Shown here: piece by piece, positions 39,234 to 47,712 of the stretch
Layout: every line of letters starts with the position of its first letter
Numbering within the stretch: the first letter of the stretch is position 1
Assembly: GCF_020524035.2 (NCBI RefSeq)
Contig: NZ_CP129013.1
Span: forward strand, 3,348,001 to 3,412,000
Source: Bacillus carboniphilus
GTDB lineage: Bacteria > Bacillota > Bacilli > Bacillales > JAIVKR01
DNA length: 64,000 bases
Direction: 5' to 3'
Notes under the pieces: model-generated
What the model saw: the letters and a program-made list of their open reading frames with translations, nothing else
The model's database searches: none
What the model was told of the DNA's origin: nothing
Made by a program: the position numbers and the translations under genes

Positions 39234-39315
39234 TATTTATCAACTCCAACAATATCTTGTCTCCCATTATACTACGAGTGGCAATTTTTTAATAATCAAA
39301 AGATATATGAATGAT

Positions 39316-39804
39316 TCATCGTGCTTTGTTCGGTTTCGTTTTTTGAAGCCACAATTGAAAAGGAACTAAACTCGAAGGGTTATCTATTTTTTCAGTTGGG
39401 ATTGTTCTTTTTTCAGGAGAGAGGCATACTTGTTGATAAATGAACTGATCACGAATACCGTATTCTGCTACTACTTTAGTAGGTGTACAGTAAACAATTC
39501 GTTTAATATTTGCCCAATAAGCAGTTGCTAAGCACATTGGACAAGGCTCGGCACTACTGTAGAGAGTAAAACCAGGTAATTGGTACGTTCTTAACCTTTT
39601 ACATGCATCACGAATAGCAAGAACTTCAGCATGAGCACTTGGATCACATGTTGCAACAACTTGATTTTGGCCAATACCAAAAATATAACTATCTTTTACA
39701 ATAAGAGCCCCGAATGGCCAACCTTGATAACCGAACTGTATGTCATTAATTGCTAGTTGTATCGTATATTGAATAAACAATATATCTTGGTTAGGTAGCA
39801 CCAC
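39316..39804 (-). CDS. Cytidine/guanine deaminase-family protein
   Basis: 162 residues from GTG 39804, six bases after AAGGAGG. The zinc-dependent deaminase motifs are complete: PSAHAEVLAIRDAC (HAE) and SSAEPCPMCLATAYW (PCxxC). The overall form (GWPFGALIVKD, IVYCTPTKVVAEYGIRDQFI) fits the guanine deaminase / nucleoside deaminase branch more than tRNA adenosine deaminase, but the substrate is not certain. Confidence 0.85.
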   Translation of the reverse strand: MVLPNQDILFIQYTIQLAINDIQFGYQGWPFGALIVKDSYIFGIGQNQVVATCDPSAHAEVLAIRDACKRLRTYQLPGFTLYSSAEPCPMCLATAYWANIKRIVYCTPTKVVAEYGIRDQFIYQQVCLSPEKRTIPTEKIDNPSSLVPFQLWLQKTKPNKAR

Positions 39805-39831
39805 AATAAACCTCCTTAGAAAATAAATAAA

Positions 39832-39862
39832 CAAAAGCAGGCGCCATTTTATGGTGCCTGTG
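39832..39862 (-). terminator. Terminator of the 39868 gene
   Basis: On the minus strand: caggcaccat / atggcgcctg with a three-base loop, then cttttgtttattt. Confidence 0.82.
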
Positions 39863-39867
39863 AGTGA

Positions 39868-40023
39868 CTATTCATTATCGTCTGTAGAAGCTTCCTTTGG
39901 TAATGGATCGATGCTTCTGGCATCGTTAACGTCCATAGATATTTTTAAAACATAAATAATAGAATAAACGCAACCAACTAACACTAACATGGAAAAAATC
40001 GTGGTTAACCACCATCCAATCAT
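39868..40023 (-). CDS. Small membrane protein (51 residues)
   Basis: A short gene with a strong ribosome binding site (AAAGGGGGGG) before the ATG at 40023. It reads MIGWWLTTIFSMLVLVGCVY ... YVLKISMDVNDARS and ends in an acidic tail (KEASTDDNE). One membrane helix is clear. It is followed by its own terminator. No family recognised. Confidence 0.7.
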   Translation of the reverse strand: MIGWWLTTIFSMLVLVGCVYSIIYVLKISMDVNDARSIDPLPKEASTDDNE

Positions 40024-40113
40024 GAAATCCCCCCCTTTATACACCTATATGCAAGGAGAGGTATAAACAGAATAATCGTTTTTTTTATTATTTCAGTTTC
40101 TCATATCTTGATG

Positions 40114-40668
40114 TCAACTTGATTTGTAGTACAGTTCTCCATAGATGGTTACCCCCCAATACTTACCATCTCCGTCATCTTTGTTAAGAATGATATCTAA
40201 ATCATGAAAGTATCGGTGGAGGTATAATACATCATCGAGTTCTACTGGACTTGTTTTGACGCGTTCAGCTAATTTTTTTATAGATTCTACATCTTCCTGT
40301 AATGCAGGGTCCTGAATTTTATCAAGGTTTTTTAATATGGTACGAGCATATTCTTGCTGTTCAATAGAATCAAGACTTTTGTATTTCCCAAATCCTGTTG
40401 TTTCATTGTAAAAGGAATGAACTTTATCAATAAATTTATTTGTCTCCTCTTCATCAAAAAGTTCTTCTGTTTCTTTTGTAGTTTGTTGAGAATGAGAGCT
40501 TGTTTTTTCCACAACTGAGTCTTCCTCTACCGTTTCTAGCTGTAGATTTTTTTCAGGTTTATCTACTGCCTCTTTTTCTTGAAAAAAAAAGTTAACAAGG
40601 ATGGCTCCACAAATGCCAATAATAGCAAGGCTTGCAATTATAATCGTCATTACTTTTGTATCAGTCAT
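40114..40668 (-). CDS. Membrane-anchored hypothetical protein
   Basis: 184 residues. N-terminal anchor (IIIASLAIIGICGAILVNFF), then an acidic, Ser/Thr-rich spacer and a helical domain (TNKFIDKVHSFYNETTGFGK ... VELDDVLYLHRYFHDLDI) ending YWGVTIYGELYYKSS. The ATG is preceded by AAGGAGG. Not recognised; the outward helical domain may sense or bind something, but there is no evidence for what. Confidence 0.68.
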   Translation of the reverse strand: MTDTKVMTIIIASLAIIGICGAILVNFFFQEKEAVDKPEKNLQLETVEEDSVVEKTSSHSQQTTKETEELFDEEETNKFIDKVHSFYNETTGFGKYKSLDSIEQQEYARTILKNLDKIQDPALQEDVESIKKLAERVKTSPVELDDVLYLHRYFHDLDIILNKDDGDGKYWGVTIYGELYYKSS

Positions 40669-40966
40669 TCTTTGATTCCTCCTTATAGAATAAAAATAAA
40701 ATAATTGTCGTAAAATTCCGATAATTAATTTTGGAAATGATCTTTATCATGTGATTCTCTGCTATAATGAGGTAAGTGGATTGACTAAAGATTATGTAAA
40801 GAACCTATGCTTGTTTAGGGTTCAAGGAGAGTTTTCAAAAATAAGCGTGTTAATGGTATAGAGTTAATTGAGGGCTAATCAAAAGAGGTGTAAGGTTTCT
40901 TTATTTAAGCTCGTTTTAAAAGTAAGACTAACCATTAGATGACATTCTAGTGGTTAGTCTATCAAT
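40669..40966. other. Intergenic region
   Basis: No gene seen. It ends in the terminator of the yfkK-like gene. Confidence 0.55.
40927..40962 (-). terminator. Terminator of the yfkK-like gene
   Basis: The ten-pair stem agactaacca / tggttagtct is followed on the minus strand by a short T-rich tail (tacttttaaaa). Confidence 0.78.
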
Positions 40967-41194
40967 TTAAGATTTTTTTCTTAATTTCCCAAGTTCTTCT
41001 ACGATAGCTTGCATTTCACTAGGGCTGATTTGCTTCTTATTTATAACCATTTCATATAAATCTTTAAGATCATCATACATGTCTTCATCAAATGATTCAG
41101 GTTTTATGACACCCATATTAAGAACATTTAGCTTCTCTACAATCTTATCAATCATGATTGTAATATTTTCTATTGATTTTTGTGATAAATCCAC
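40967..41194 (-). CDS. yfkK: DUF1128 protein (YfkK)
   Basis: 75 residues, intact, matching the DUF1128 family (KIVEKLNVLNMGVIKPESFD, DLYEMVINKKQISPSEMQAI). In B. subtilis yfkK is likewise divergent from yfkJ-yfkI-yfkH, which follow here. Function unknown. Confidence 0.88.
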   Translation of the reverse strand: MDLSQKSIENITIMIDKIVEKLNVLNMGVIKPESFDEDMYDDLKDLYEMVINKKQISPSEMQAIVEELGKLRKKS

Positions 41195-41400
41195 TTATAA
41201 CAACCTTTCTAGTTTATGATCATTATTGAGTCTTGATAATCGTCCTACCTAATTTGATCTTAACATATTTTGATTTCCTCTACATATATAAATGTGTATA
41301 CAAAGGTGCTTTGGAAAGAATGACTTAACAGGTTCTCTTGTGTTTTCATGATACCGGTAGTAATATTTTTCTTAAGGGGTATTTGCTTAGGAGGATTAAT

Positions 41401-41871
41401 ATGATAAGAGTATTATTTGTATGTTTAGGGAACATTTGTCGTTCTCCAATGGCTGAAGCTGTTATGAGGGATATCGTTAAGTCAGAAGGATTAGAGAAAG
41501 AAATCATGGTTGATTCTGCAGGAACAGGGAATTGGCACATTGGTAACCCTCCACATGAAGGAACAAGGTCTATTTTAGAGAAACAAGAGATAGAATATGA
41601 AGGAATGAAAGCAAGGCAAGTCATTCAAGATGACTTATTTGACTTTGATTATATTATTGCTATGGATGGCGAAAATTTAGGTAATTTACACAGATTAGCA
41701 GGTTACAACAAAACAGGTGTAATTAAACGACTACTTGATTATGTGCCGGAAGCGGGACAAGATGATGTTCCTGATCCATATTTTACAGGGAATTTTGAAG
41801 AAGTATATGAAATGGTTAAAAGTGGTTGTGAAAATTTGTTGAATACTATTAAAGAAACGCATCAACTTTAA
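41401..41871 (+). CDS. yfkJ: Low-molecular-weight protein tyrosine phosphatase YfkJ
   Basis: 156 residues. The P-loop CLGNICRSPMAEAV supplies the Cys and Arg of the CX5R catalytic motif, and the general acid Asp is in DVPDPYFTGN. It dephosphorylates phosphotyrosine (in B. subtilis YfkJ also phosphoarginine-type substrates have been discussed). I start at the ATG at 41401 behind TAGGAGG; a longer frame upstream is not conserved. First gene of the yfkJIH unit. Confidence 0.93.
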   Translation: MIRVLFVCLGNICRSPMAEAVMRDIVKSEGLEKEIMVDSAGTGNWHIGNPPHEGTRSILEKQEIEYEGMKARQVIQDDLFDFDYIIAMDGENLGNLHRLAGYNKTGVIKRLLDYVPEAGQDDVPDPYFTGNFEEVYEMVKSGCENLLNTIKETHQL

Positions 41872-41949
41872 GTGAGCACAATTATTAAGGTAGTAAAATA
41901 ACATGACAATCGAACATTTTTGAAACAACTTCATAAGGAGGCTATTTCT

Positions 41950-42270
41950 ATGGGGATGGAGAATAATATGCTTACAAAAGGGATTGTAGTAGGAGCTTTT
42001 GCTGGTATGACTCTAAGCTTATTTCATAAAGAAACAAGAAGATCGATAGAAAAAGAAGCAGGGCAATTGAAAGAGTGTATTCAAAATCTAATAAAAGATC
42101 CAAAGGAATCGATCAACAAAATGAATCACCATTTGAAAAAGTTGAGTCAGGACATTGGTGCAGCTATTGACGATGTTACAACTCTTAAGGAAACAACACC
42201 CACTGTGATAGAATTCTTACAAGAAACTAGAGATACGTTTAAAGGAATAGAAGATGGCAAACGTGGATAG
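41950..42270 (+). CDS. yfkI: YfkI-like YtxH-domain protein
   Basis: 106 residues starting MGMENNMLTKGIVVGAFAGM, with AAGGAGG upstream. An N-terminal glycine-containing hydrophobic segment and a following amphipathic helix (ETRRSIEKEAGQLKECIQNL) are typical of YtxH-like proteins. The last 17 bases overlap the next gene. Role unknown; it is the middle gene of the yfkJIH operon. Confidence 0.82.
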   Translation: MGMENNMLTKGIVVGAFAGMTLSLFHKETRRSIEKEAGQLKECIQNLIKDPKESINKMNHHLKKLSQDIGAAIDDVTTLKETTPTVIEFLQETRDTFKGIEDGKRG

Positions 42271-43114
42271 TCAGACAATAGATATTAAATACTTCATTGC
42301 GATTCTTACTCGTTTATTTAAAAGGTTGAATCGCCACGAAGTATTTGGTTTGTCTGGTGAACTTGCTTATTTTTTTCTCCTTTCACTTTTTCCCTTTCTT
42401 CTTTTTCTTATCACGTTAGTTGGATATTTACCTTTGTCTGCAGAAGGTATTTTAGATTTTATCGAGCCCTACGCACCTGAGCAAGGAATGGCTTTTATTG
42501 AGGAGAATGTTCTCTATATTATAAACCAAGAAAACGGTCAGTTGCTGTCTATTGGGATTTTAGTAACAATTTGGTCTGCTTCTAACGGACTTAATGCCAT
42601 TATTCGTGCATTTAATCGTGCGTATGAAGTCAAGGAAAGTCGATCTTATTTAGTGTCACGAGGAATGTCGATCATTTTAACCTTTGCAATGATTTTTGTT
42701 ATTATCATCTCCTTGTTATTACCTGTATTCGGTAAACAAATAGGCAGCTTTTTATTTTCAGTACTTGGTTTGTCAGAAATATTTGTTGTCTTATGGGAAG
42801 CGATCAGGTGGTTATTAAGTACAGTGATTATATGTATCGTCTTTACTGGACTGTATTTTTTCGCTCCAAATAAAAAATTGAAGCTATCCGAATCTTATCC
42901 AGGTGCCTTATTTGCAACAGTCGGTTGGATCGTTGTATCCTATCTGTTTTCATACTATGTTAGTAACTTTGGCAATTATAGTGCAACTTATGGGAGTTTA
43001 GGTGCTGTAATCATTTTGTTAATATGGTTTTATCTCACCGGCCTTATTATTATTATTGGTGGAGAAATAAATGCGGTTATATTCAAGTATCATCACAGGA
43101 AAAGCTTCCATTAG
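42254..43114 (+). CDS. yfkH: YihY/BrkB-family membrane protein (YfkH)
   Basis: 286 residues with six membrane helices and the family segments SGELAYFFLLSLFPFLLFLI, TIWSASNGLNAIIRAFNRAY and NYSATYGSLGAVIILLIWFY. Once misannotated as RNase BN; the family is now thought to be an integral membrane transporter of unknown substrate. Its start overlaps the end of yfkI, which implies translational coupling. Downstream sequence is a repeat. Confidence 0.9.
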   Translation: MANVDSQTIDIKYFIAILTRLFKRLNRHEVFGLSGELAYFFLLSLFPFLLFLITLVGYLPLSAEGILDFIEPYAPEQGMAFIEENVLYIINQENGQLLSIGILVTIWSASNGLNAIIRAFNRAYEVKESRSYLVSRGMSIILTFAMIFVIIISLLLPVFGKQIGSFLFSVLGLSEIFVVLWEAIRWLLSTVIICIVFTGLYFFAPNKKLKLSESYPGALFATVGWIVVSYLFSYYVSNFGNYSATYGSLGAVIILLIWFYLTGLIIIIGGEINAVIFKYHHRKSFH

Positions 43115-43167
43115 TTTCTTTTATATTTATTGGTACGTTTGAACATAGTAATAGAGAAAAGATATTT

Positions 43168-43392
43168 AAAGAGGCTGTTCAAAAAGTCATGAAAAGTTGC
43201 TGTCGAATAACTTTGTTGGTTTGCTTTTCCGCTCCTCATGTACAGAGTACGTACACTCCCATTTGTTCGATGCACAGGAGGTGCAAGCGTCAACGTTGCC
43301 ACAGGACGTGGCGGTATTTAGTTGACGTTCCTTAAGTTCACCGCCTCGTTCTTCTCTGCTCTTTTTCCCCTACTTTTTGAACACGCACTTAA
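43168..43392 (+). repeat. MITE-like element with 24-base imperfect terminal inverted repeats
   Basis: The left end tttaaagaggctgttcaaaa and the right end (reverse complement tttaagtgcgtgttcaaaaa) form inverted repeats around about 220 bases without a reading frame. The interior has gcgtcaacgttgccacagga ... gttgacgttcct, which resembles widespread Bacillaceae repeats whose ends read 'gactttttgaacagcctc'. It sits between yfkH and the next small gene. Confidence 0.72.
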
Positions 43393-43406
43393 AAGGAGCT
43401 TATACA

Positions 43407-43514
43407 ATGACGAAGCATACAAAAAAAGGTGGAAGTCATACTAAGCAAAATGCAAAGCACAAGCCAAAAAATAAAACGAGTTCAAGTGCTAATGGACAAA
43501 ATGGCTATCATTGA
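43407..43514 (+). CDS. Small basic protein, possibly a spore protein
   Basis: 35 residues, MTKHTKKGGSHTKQNAKHKP and onwards, very rich in Lys, His, Asn and Ser, ending in NGYH. AAAGGAGCT precedes the ATG and a terminator follows the stop. Similar short basic proteins in Bacillus are often minor acid-soluble spore proteins, but I do not recognise the family for certain. Confidence 0.65.
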   Translation: MTKHTKKGGSHTKQNAKHKPKNKTSSSANGQNGYH

Positions 43515-43521
43515 TAATCAT

Positions 43522-43548
43522 GATCCCTAATAAAAGGGATCTTTTTTT
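43522..43548 (+). terminator. Terminator after the small basic protein gene
   Basis: Stem gatccc / gggatc with an eight-base loop, then seven T residues. Confidence 0.85.
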
Positions 43549-43713
43549 ATTCATTTTCATGTTGTTTGTTAAATTTAACTAAATTAAGAGCTAACCGTTT
43601 ACATTTGACTCAACAATGGTTAAAATTTAGTAGAATAGGTCAATGATTTTGTTATTATAAAACATATTAATGTATAAATATAACCTTTGATTAAATTGAT
43701 TTAGGAAGGGAGT

Positions 43714-43899
43714 GTGGCTTTTTTGTTAATAGAGGATTTAGATCAACTCATTGAGGAGACAAAGGAGTTAAAGAGTGAGTTTAAAAAATTAGAATATCTT
43801 GAAAATCAAAACAAATTATTGAAAGAGCAGATGATGGAATTGGTGAAATTTTTAGCTAATGAACATAAAAATGAACAACAGACTAAAGAGAAAGCTTGA
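43714..43899 (+). CDS. Small coiled-coil protein
   Basis: About 60 residues, almost entirely heptad-like (LDQLIEETKELKSEFKKLEY, LENQNKLLKEQMMELVKFLA) with no signal peptide. AGGAAGGG lies upstream; GTG 43714 or TTG 43723 may be the start. Unknown function; small coiled coils of this type sometimes serve spore-coat or cell-division assembly. Confidence 0.6.
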   Translation: MAFLLIEDLDQLIEETKELKSEFKKLEYLENQNKLLKEQMMELVKFLANEHKNEQQTKEKA

Positions 43900-43949
43900 T
43901 TACTATCTACCTACCTGTTCCGTTAAACATGTCAAGATATAGTATAGGT

Positions 43950-44055
43950 AAGTCTTACTGCTAGCCTAGCTGACTCGTCGTGGCTGTTGACGATCTATTT
44001 ATTAGTTGATGTTCTTCTTTGTATACCTAGCTAAACGTGCGTTTTCGCTTTTCTT
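43950..44055. repeat. Possible degraded fragment of the 'gtctagctcc' repeat
   Basis: The phrases gcctagctgactcgtcg and gctaaacgtgcgttttcgcttttctt recall the left and right parts of the repeat at 37471 and 48518, but the middle does not align by eye. Weakly supported. Confidence 0.35.
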
Positions 44056-44075
44056 AAAATCTCATAAATAAAAAT

Positions 44076-44113
44076 CAGGACGGTAAAAGTCTAGTAACTA
44101 CTTTCCGTCCCGT
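44076..44113 (-). terminator. Terminator of the YjcZ-type genes
   Basis: Stem ggacgg-taaaag with cttt-ccgtcc around an 11-base loop, followed on the minus strand by tgatttttatttatg. Confidence 0.75.
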
Positions 44114-44122
44114 TGTATAAGG

Positions 44123-44227
44123 TTAGTCGTCAAGGAATGCCAATCCAGCAAGAATTAATAATACAAATAAGACAAGTATGAGTGAAATAGGTGATCCACA
44201 TCCTCCATAGCAATTATATCTACCCAT
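44123..44227 (-). CDS. YjcZ-type sporulation microprotein
   Basis: 34 residues, MGRYNCYGGCGSPISLILVL then FVLLILAGLAFLDD. The Cys/Gly/Tyr-rich start plus one membrane helix is the hallmark of YjcZ-family sporulation proteins. AAAGGTGGTG precedes the ATG at 44227. It is the second gene of a two-gene unit whose promoter carries the propeller-type box. Confidence 0.82.
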   Translation of the reverse strand: MGRYNCYGGCGSPISLILVLFVLLILAGLAFLDD

Positions 44228-44265
44228 AAGACAACACCACCTTTCTTTTTTGAATGAATCTTTAT

Positions 44266-44355
44266 CTAATAAAGGTTATTTGAACACGAACATCCAACGA
44301 TGACTAGAAGGACAAAAGCTACGATGACAAATGCAATACTACTTAGATCAGCCAT
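44266..44355 (-). CDS. YjcZ/YjcZ-like membrane microprotein
   Basis: 29 residues: MADLSSIAFVIVAFVLLVIV then GCSCSNNLY. A single helix with a terminal GCSC motif is typical of YjcZ-type sporulation microproteins. AAAGGGAGGTG precedes the ATG at 44355. It is first in the unit, 38 bases ahead of the next gene. Confidence 0.78.
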   Translation of the reverse strand: MADLSSIAFVIVAFVLLVIVGCSCSNNLY

Positions 44356-44382
44356 ATGTTATAGCACCTCCCTTTCTCTACT

Positions 44383-44426
44383 AATAGTATGTCCGATGAT
44401 GCTTGTCCTGTTTGGACAAGTGCGGA
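44383..44426 (-). promoter_or_regulatory. Sigma-K-like promoter with the shared box, YjcZ unit
   Basis: Minus strand: TCCGCACTTGTCCA (44426-44413), then 21 bases, then CATACTATT (44391-44383). The box matches the propeller box except for the variable position, and the genes behind it belong to a sporulation family. This is the strongest hint about when the propeller genes are expressed. Confidence 0.68.
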
Positions 44427-45181
44427 AAAATTCTGAAAAATAAAAAAATGGGTTATTAACTAGCATTGTAATTAGTACCAAATAGGCTTTAATCATAAGA
44501 TTAAAAAGCGAGAAAATTCTGTTTTTAAATAGCTTTCGCATTAATAATTGGTCCTGTATTTCGCGAGTGAAAAGTGGGCTATTTGACTAATTTTGATTCA
44601 CTTCGTCTTCAGTACACTTTTTTATTTCACTCACTCTGAAAGGAGGGACCCCCCTAATGGCAACGTGTGTTTTATTCGTGAAGAAGTTTGTTAGTACAGC
44701 TGCTAAAATAGGGTCGTGAAAGATCACCTGTCACTTTATTAGGAGAGGTTACTTGTAATAATCGTTGATTTTTTCTCGTACTAAGCGACAGTGATTACAA
44801 CGATCCAAATGAATTAGCTGTGCTATGTTCATATCACTGAATAACAAGGAATATATCACCAAATGTCATACGTTCACTATTGCGTAGCTTTATAAAATTA
44901 AAGAACATATTTATTGGTATTACATTTTTATATGGAGTTTTTTATGATTCATTATCAAGGGTTAAGAGAACAATATCATTGAGTTTTGTGACCAACAAAA
45001 AGGTATCATTAATAGTCCTTAAAATAGAAGGTTAATAGACATTTATAAAAATACCCTTTCATCCGTTCATAAACCCGTACATAATTATATAAACTCGTCT
45101 ATAAATTATAAGTTGACAATTAAAAATCGTTTTATGTATCTTTTAGAGTATAAACATGGAAGAGCGGTATAGACGATAAAT
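44427..45181. other. Intergenic region
   Basis: No credible gene. A 20-codon open frame at about 44657 (MATCVLFVKKFVSTAAKIGS) has a good AAAGGAGGG site but nothing else in its favour. The last 150 bases before the recombinase are AT-rich. Confidence 0.5.
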
Positions 45182-45750
45182 ATAGGATACGCTAAAGATG
45201 CGACAAAGGGGCAACGTCTAGATTTGCAGGTGGACGCACTTGAGAAGGCTGGAGCTGAACGAATATTCTCCGATCAAGATAGCGGCGGTAAATGGGATCG
45301 GGAGCAATTACATAGGTGTCTCGATATATTGCGAGATGGCGATACGTTAATCGTTTATAAACTCGATAGACTCGCCAGGAACGCCAAGCAACTATACGAA
45401 ATAGCCGACTTGTTAACGAAAAGAAAAGTCGCACTCGTTAGCTTAAATGAAAGTATTGACACGTCAACCGCAATGGGCCGGGCGATGTTCGGAATGATTA
45501 GCATCATGGCCGAGCTGGAACGAGACATGATTCGAGAGAGAACACACGCAGGACTCGAAGTAGCAAGAGCACGAGGAAGACAGTGCGGACGTAACGTAAT
45601 CCGATGGACCAATCGAAGGTAAAGAAAGCGTTAAAACTATGCGATGAAGGCGAGTTATCGATAAGCGAGATAACGAAAGAAGCCGGCATGAGCAAGGCGT
45701 TACTCTACAAAGAACTAAATAAACGCAAAGAAACAGCTCGGGAGGAATAG
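45182..45750 (+). pseudogene. Serine recombinase (resolvase/invertase), start lost and one frameshift
   Basis: The catalytic domain is nearly complete: GYAKDATKGQRLDLQVDALE (where active serine is expected the sequence has Thr/Lys, so the normal 'ARVS' is changed to 'AKDATK'), VYKLDRLARNAKQLYEIADL and LERDMIRERTHAGLEVARAR. There is no ATG/GTG/TTG before the first conserved residues. Near 45597 one missing base (GTAATCC for GTTAATCC) shifts the frame; repaired, it runs on as a helix-turn-helix (LSISEITKEAGMSKALLYKE). The loss of the catalytic serine region and start suggests a dead gene. Its G+C is visibly higher than its surroundings, so it was probably imported. Confidence 0.8.
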
Positions 45751-45768
45751 ACCCCCGAGTTTTTTCGT
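45735..45768 (+). terminator. Terminator of the recombinase
   Basis: Stem ctcggg / cccgag overlapping the last codons, then six T. It has a near-identical copy at 9055-9088. Confidence 0.82.
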
Positions 45769-45882
45769 GACTCGTCCGCCCGCGACGCCTCACTGTTGAA
45801 TCCCGTCTTATTGAACTAGTACCTGGTACTATTTTATTTCTACTAAATTCACTAATGCAACATCGTTATGAACAAGACTTAC

Positions 45883-47456
45883 CTAAAGAAACGTGATATC
45901 TCTGGGATTAGCCCCAACTGAAATCGTTGTCGTTACCATATTTGTAACACCATCAATGACATAAACACTGTTGTTTGTTAGATCGACAACATAAAGAATA
46001 TTTAGGTTTTCACTAACAGCTACACTTGTTAAAGTGGTACTTCCCCCAAAAAAAATGGTTATGGTTGCAGCAACTACATCTAAGTTCCCATCAATAATTG
46101 AGATAGTACTGTCCAATGAATTAGTAACATAGATGAGGTTCCTATCTTCATTTAAAGCAGTTCCTATGGGTAAATTACCTACTGGAATTGTAGCGGTCAC
46201 GACAAATGAATCTCCGTCAATGACGAGAACAGGGTCATTTACAAGATTATCATCTGTAGTGACATAGACCTTATTTGTGAATTCATTGACTACTAAATCT
46301 GCAAAAGGATCACTCCCAAAGTAACAGTCGCAGTAATTACAAAACCATTATCACCATCAATAACGGAGACGATATCTAGAAATTGAGATGTGACGTAGAT
46401 TAGATTCCTTTGTTGATCAACAGCAACACTTTTCGCAGTGGGAGCTATGGTGACAGTATCAATAATAATATTAGATGTCCCATCAATAATAGTTAAGGTG
46501 CTCCCGACGTTATTCGCTAAATAAATTAAATTTTCATTTTGATTAACAGCAACCCCGTAATCATCGACAGCCATACCTGCTGTAATCGTGTTGATAATTA
46601 AATTAGTTGTCGCATCGATTACGGATAATACATTTATTGTTTGATTAGCTACGTATACTAAACCTGTGACGGAGTTTGCGGCAATTCCAGTAGGGTTTGT
46701 AATGCCTGTAATGGTATCAACCACCATATTTGTAGAGGCATTAATAACGGATACATTATTGGAACCAAAGTTCGTAACATATAGCAATAAGCGTACAACT
46801 TCTGTCACACCAACTGACTGCACGATTTGTCCATTCACGGTAGCACTTGCAGTAATTGCGGTTTTTGTCAGAGGCTTTGGTGGAGTCACAACCACACTCG
46901 TTACATAATTACCATTCATATCCGTTGTTGCAGGATTCGGAACAAACGAAACACCCGACGTTTCAGCAGTAAAACTAACATCTACTCCTGCTTGAGGAAC
47001 ACCGTTAAACGAGACATCCCCCGATATTTGTCCTTCACAATTGATTATATCCGGTAAAAATAGATTTAATTGCGGAGTGATCGGATAGTCTATATCTTGC
47101 AAAACCTTTGGGCTAGACACGAATAAACGAATGAATTGATCAAACTCGCTCGTGGCGTCTTCAAAAGCTGTTAAAGTTGGTTGAACGACAGCAGTAGTGG
47201 TTGTGTCGCTTCGATTGGCTAAATCGATCTCCACCTCAATTAAAAACGATGGTGTTAAAGGGGACTCAAACCTTTCCGTGCTATTTGCGTTAACTGTAAA
47301 TGAAACCGAGTTGACGAGTGTCTCAGGAGAGGAATTTTCGTCGAAAAATCGTACGGATACACTCGCGCTGTTAGAGGGGTCTGTATTTCGAACTAAAAGA
47401 AAAACTAACTCTAAATTCGTTCTAAAAATCGGACCCGTTGTATATAAAATAGACAT
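45883..47456 (-). CDS. YVTN beta-propeller protein, copy 9 (one frameshift)
   Basis: N-domain (MSILYTTGPIFRTNLELVFL), Ig-like domain (CEGQISGDVSFNGVPQAGVD) and four blades run in one frame; blades 5-7 lie in another. The break is at 46315-46317 (GGG on the coding strand): one more G gives TLGSDPFADLVVNEFTNKVY as in the paralogs. Total about 524 residues, no signal peptide. It sits 18 kb away from the other copies, converging on the broken recombinase exactly as copy 1 converges on the recombinase remnant at 9044. Confidence 0.8.
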
Positions 47457-47485
47457 TGTTCACGACCTCCTTTCCTTATTTTATA

Positions 47486-47528
47486 TACTCTATGCAAAGG
47501 AAGACTGTCCTGCATGGACGAGTGCGGA
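47486..47528 (-). promoter_or_regulatory. Sigma-K-like promoter with shared upstream box, propeller copy 9
   Basis: Minus strand: TCCGCACTCGTCCA (47528-47515), 19 bases, then GCATAGAGTA (47495-47486), which matches the full sigma-K -10 consensus GCATANNNTA. Confidence 0.74.
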
Positions 47529-47529
47529 T

Positions 47530-47650
47530 TTTCGAAGAATTAGGTACACATTGTTAAAATAAAAATATACTAATAGTGCGATACTCGATGTTCTGCAAAG
47601 TTTCTGGACTTGATACGAACCCCTTAGTATGGAAAACTAGGGGGTTTTTG
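47530..47650 (+). repeat. Leader repeat upstream of propeller copy 9
   Basis: Same unit as at 8783, 10800, 17590 and 19390 (gaagaattaggtacacatt, atatactaatagtgcg, tactcgatgttctgcaaag), ending in an imperfect hairpin (cccctta ... ctaggggg) with a T run. Confidence 0.72.
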
Positions 47651-47712
47651 TGTGTTCTCATGCACTTAAAGGGCAATCATACGATAGGTAAAAGTTAATT
47701 GCGTCAGATAGA

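Noticed and set aside
44657-44719. A 20-residue open frame with a good ribosome binding site
   Set aside because: Too short, with no recognisable features or neighbours; noted only in the intergenic entry.
12245-46317. Phase variation of propeller genes through homopolymer tracts
   Set aside because: The tracts at the two broken propellers are only three bases long, too short for slippage switching, and core genes show the same kind of break.
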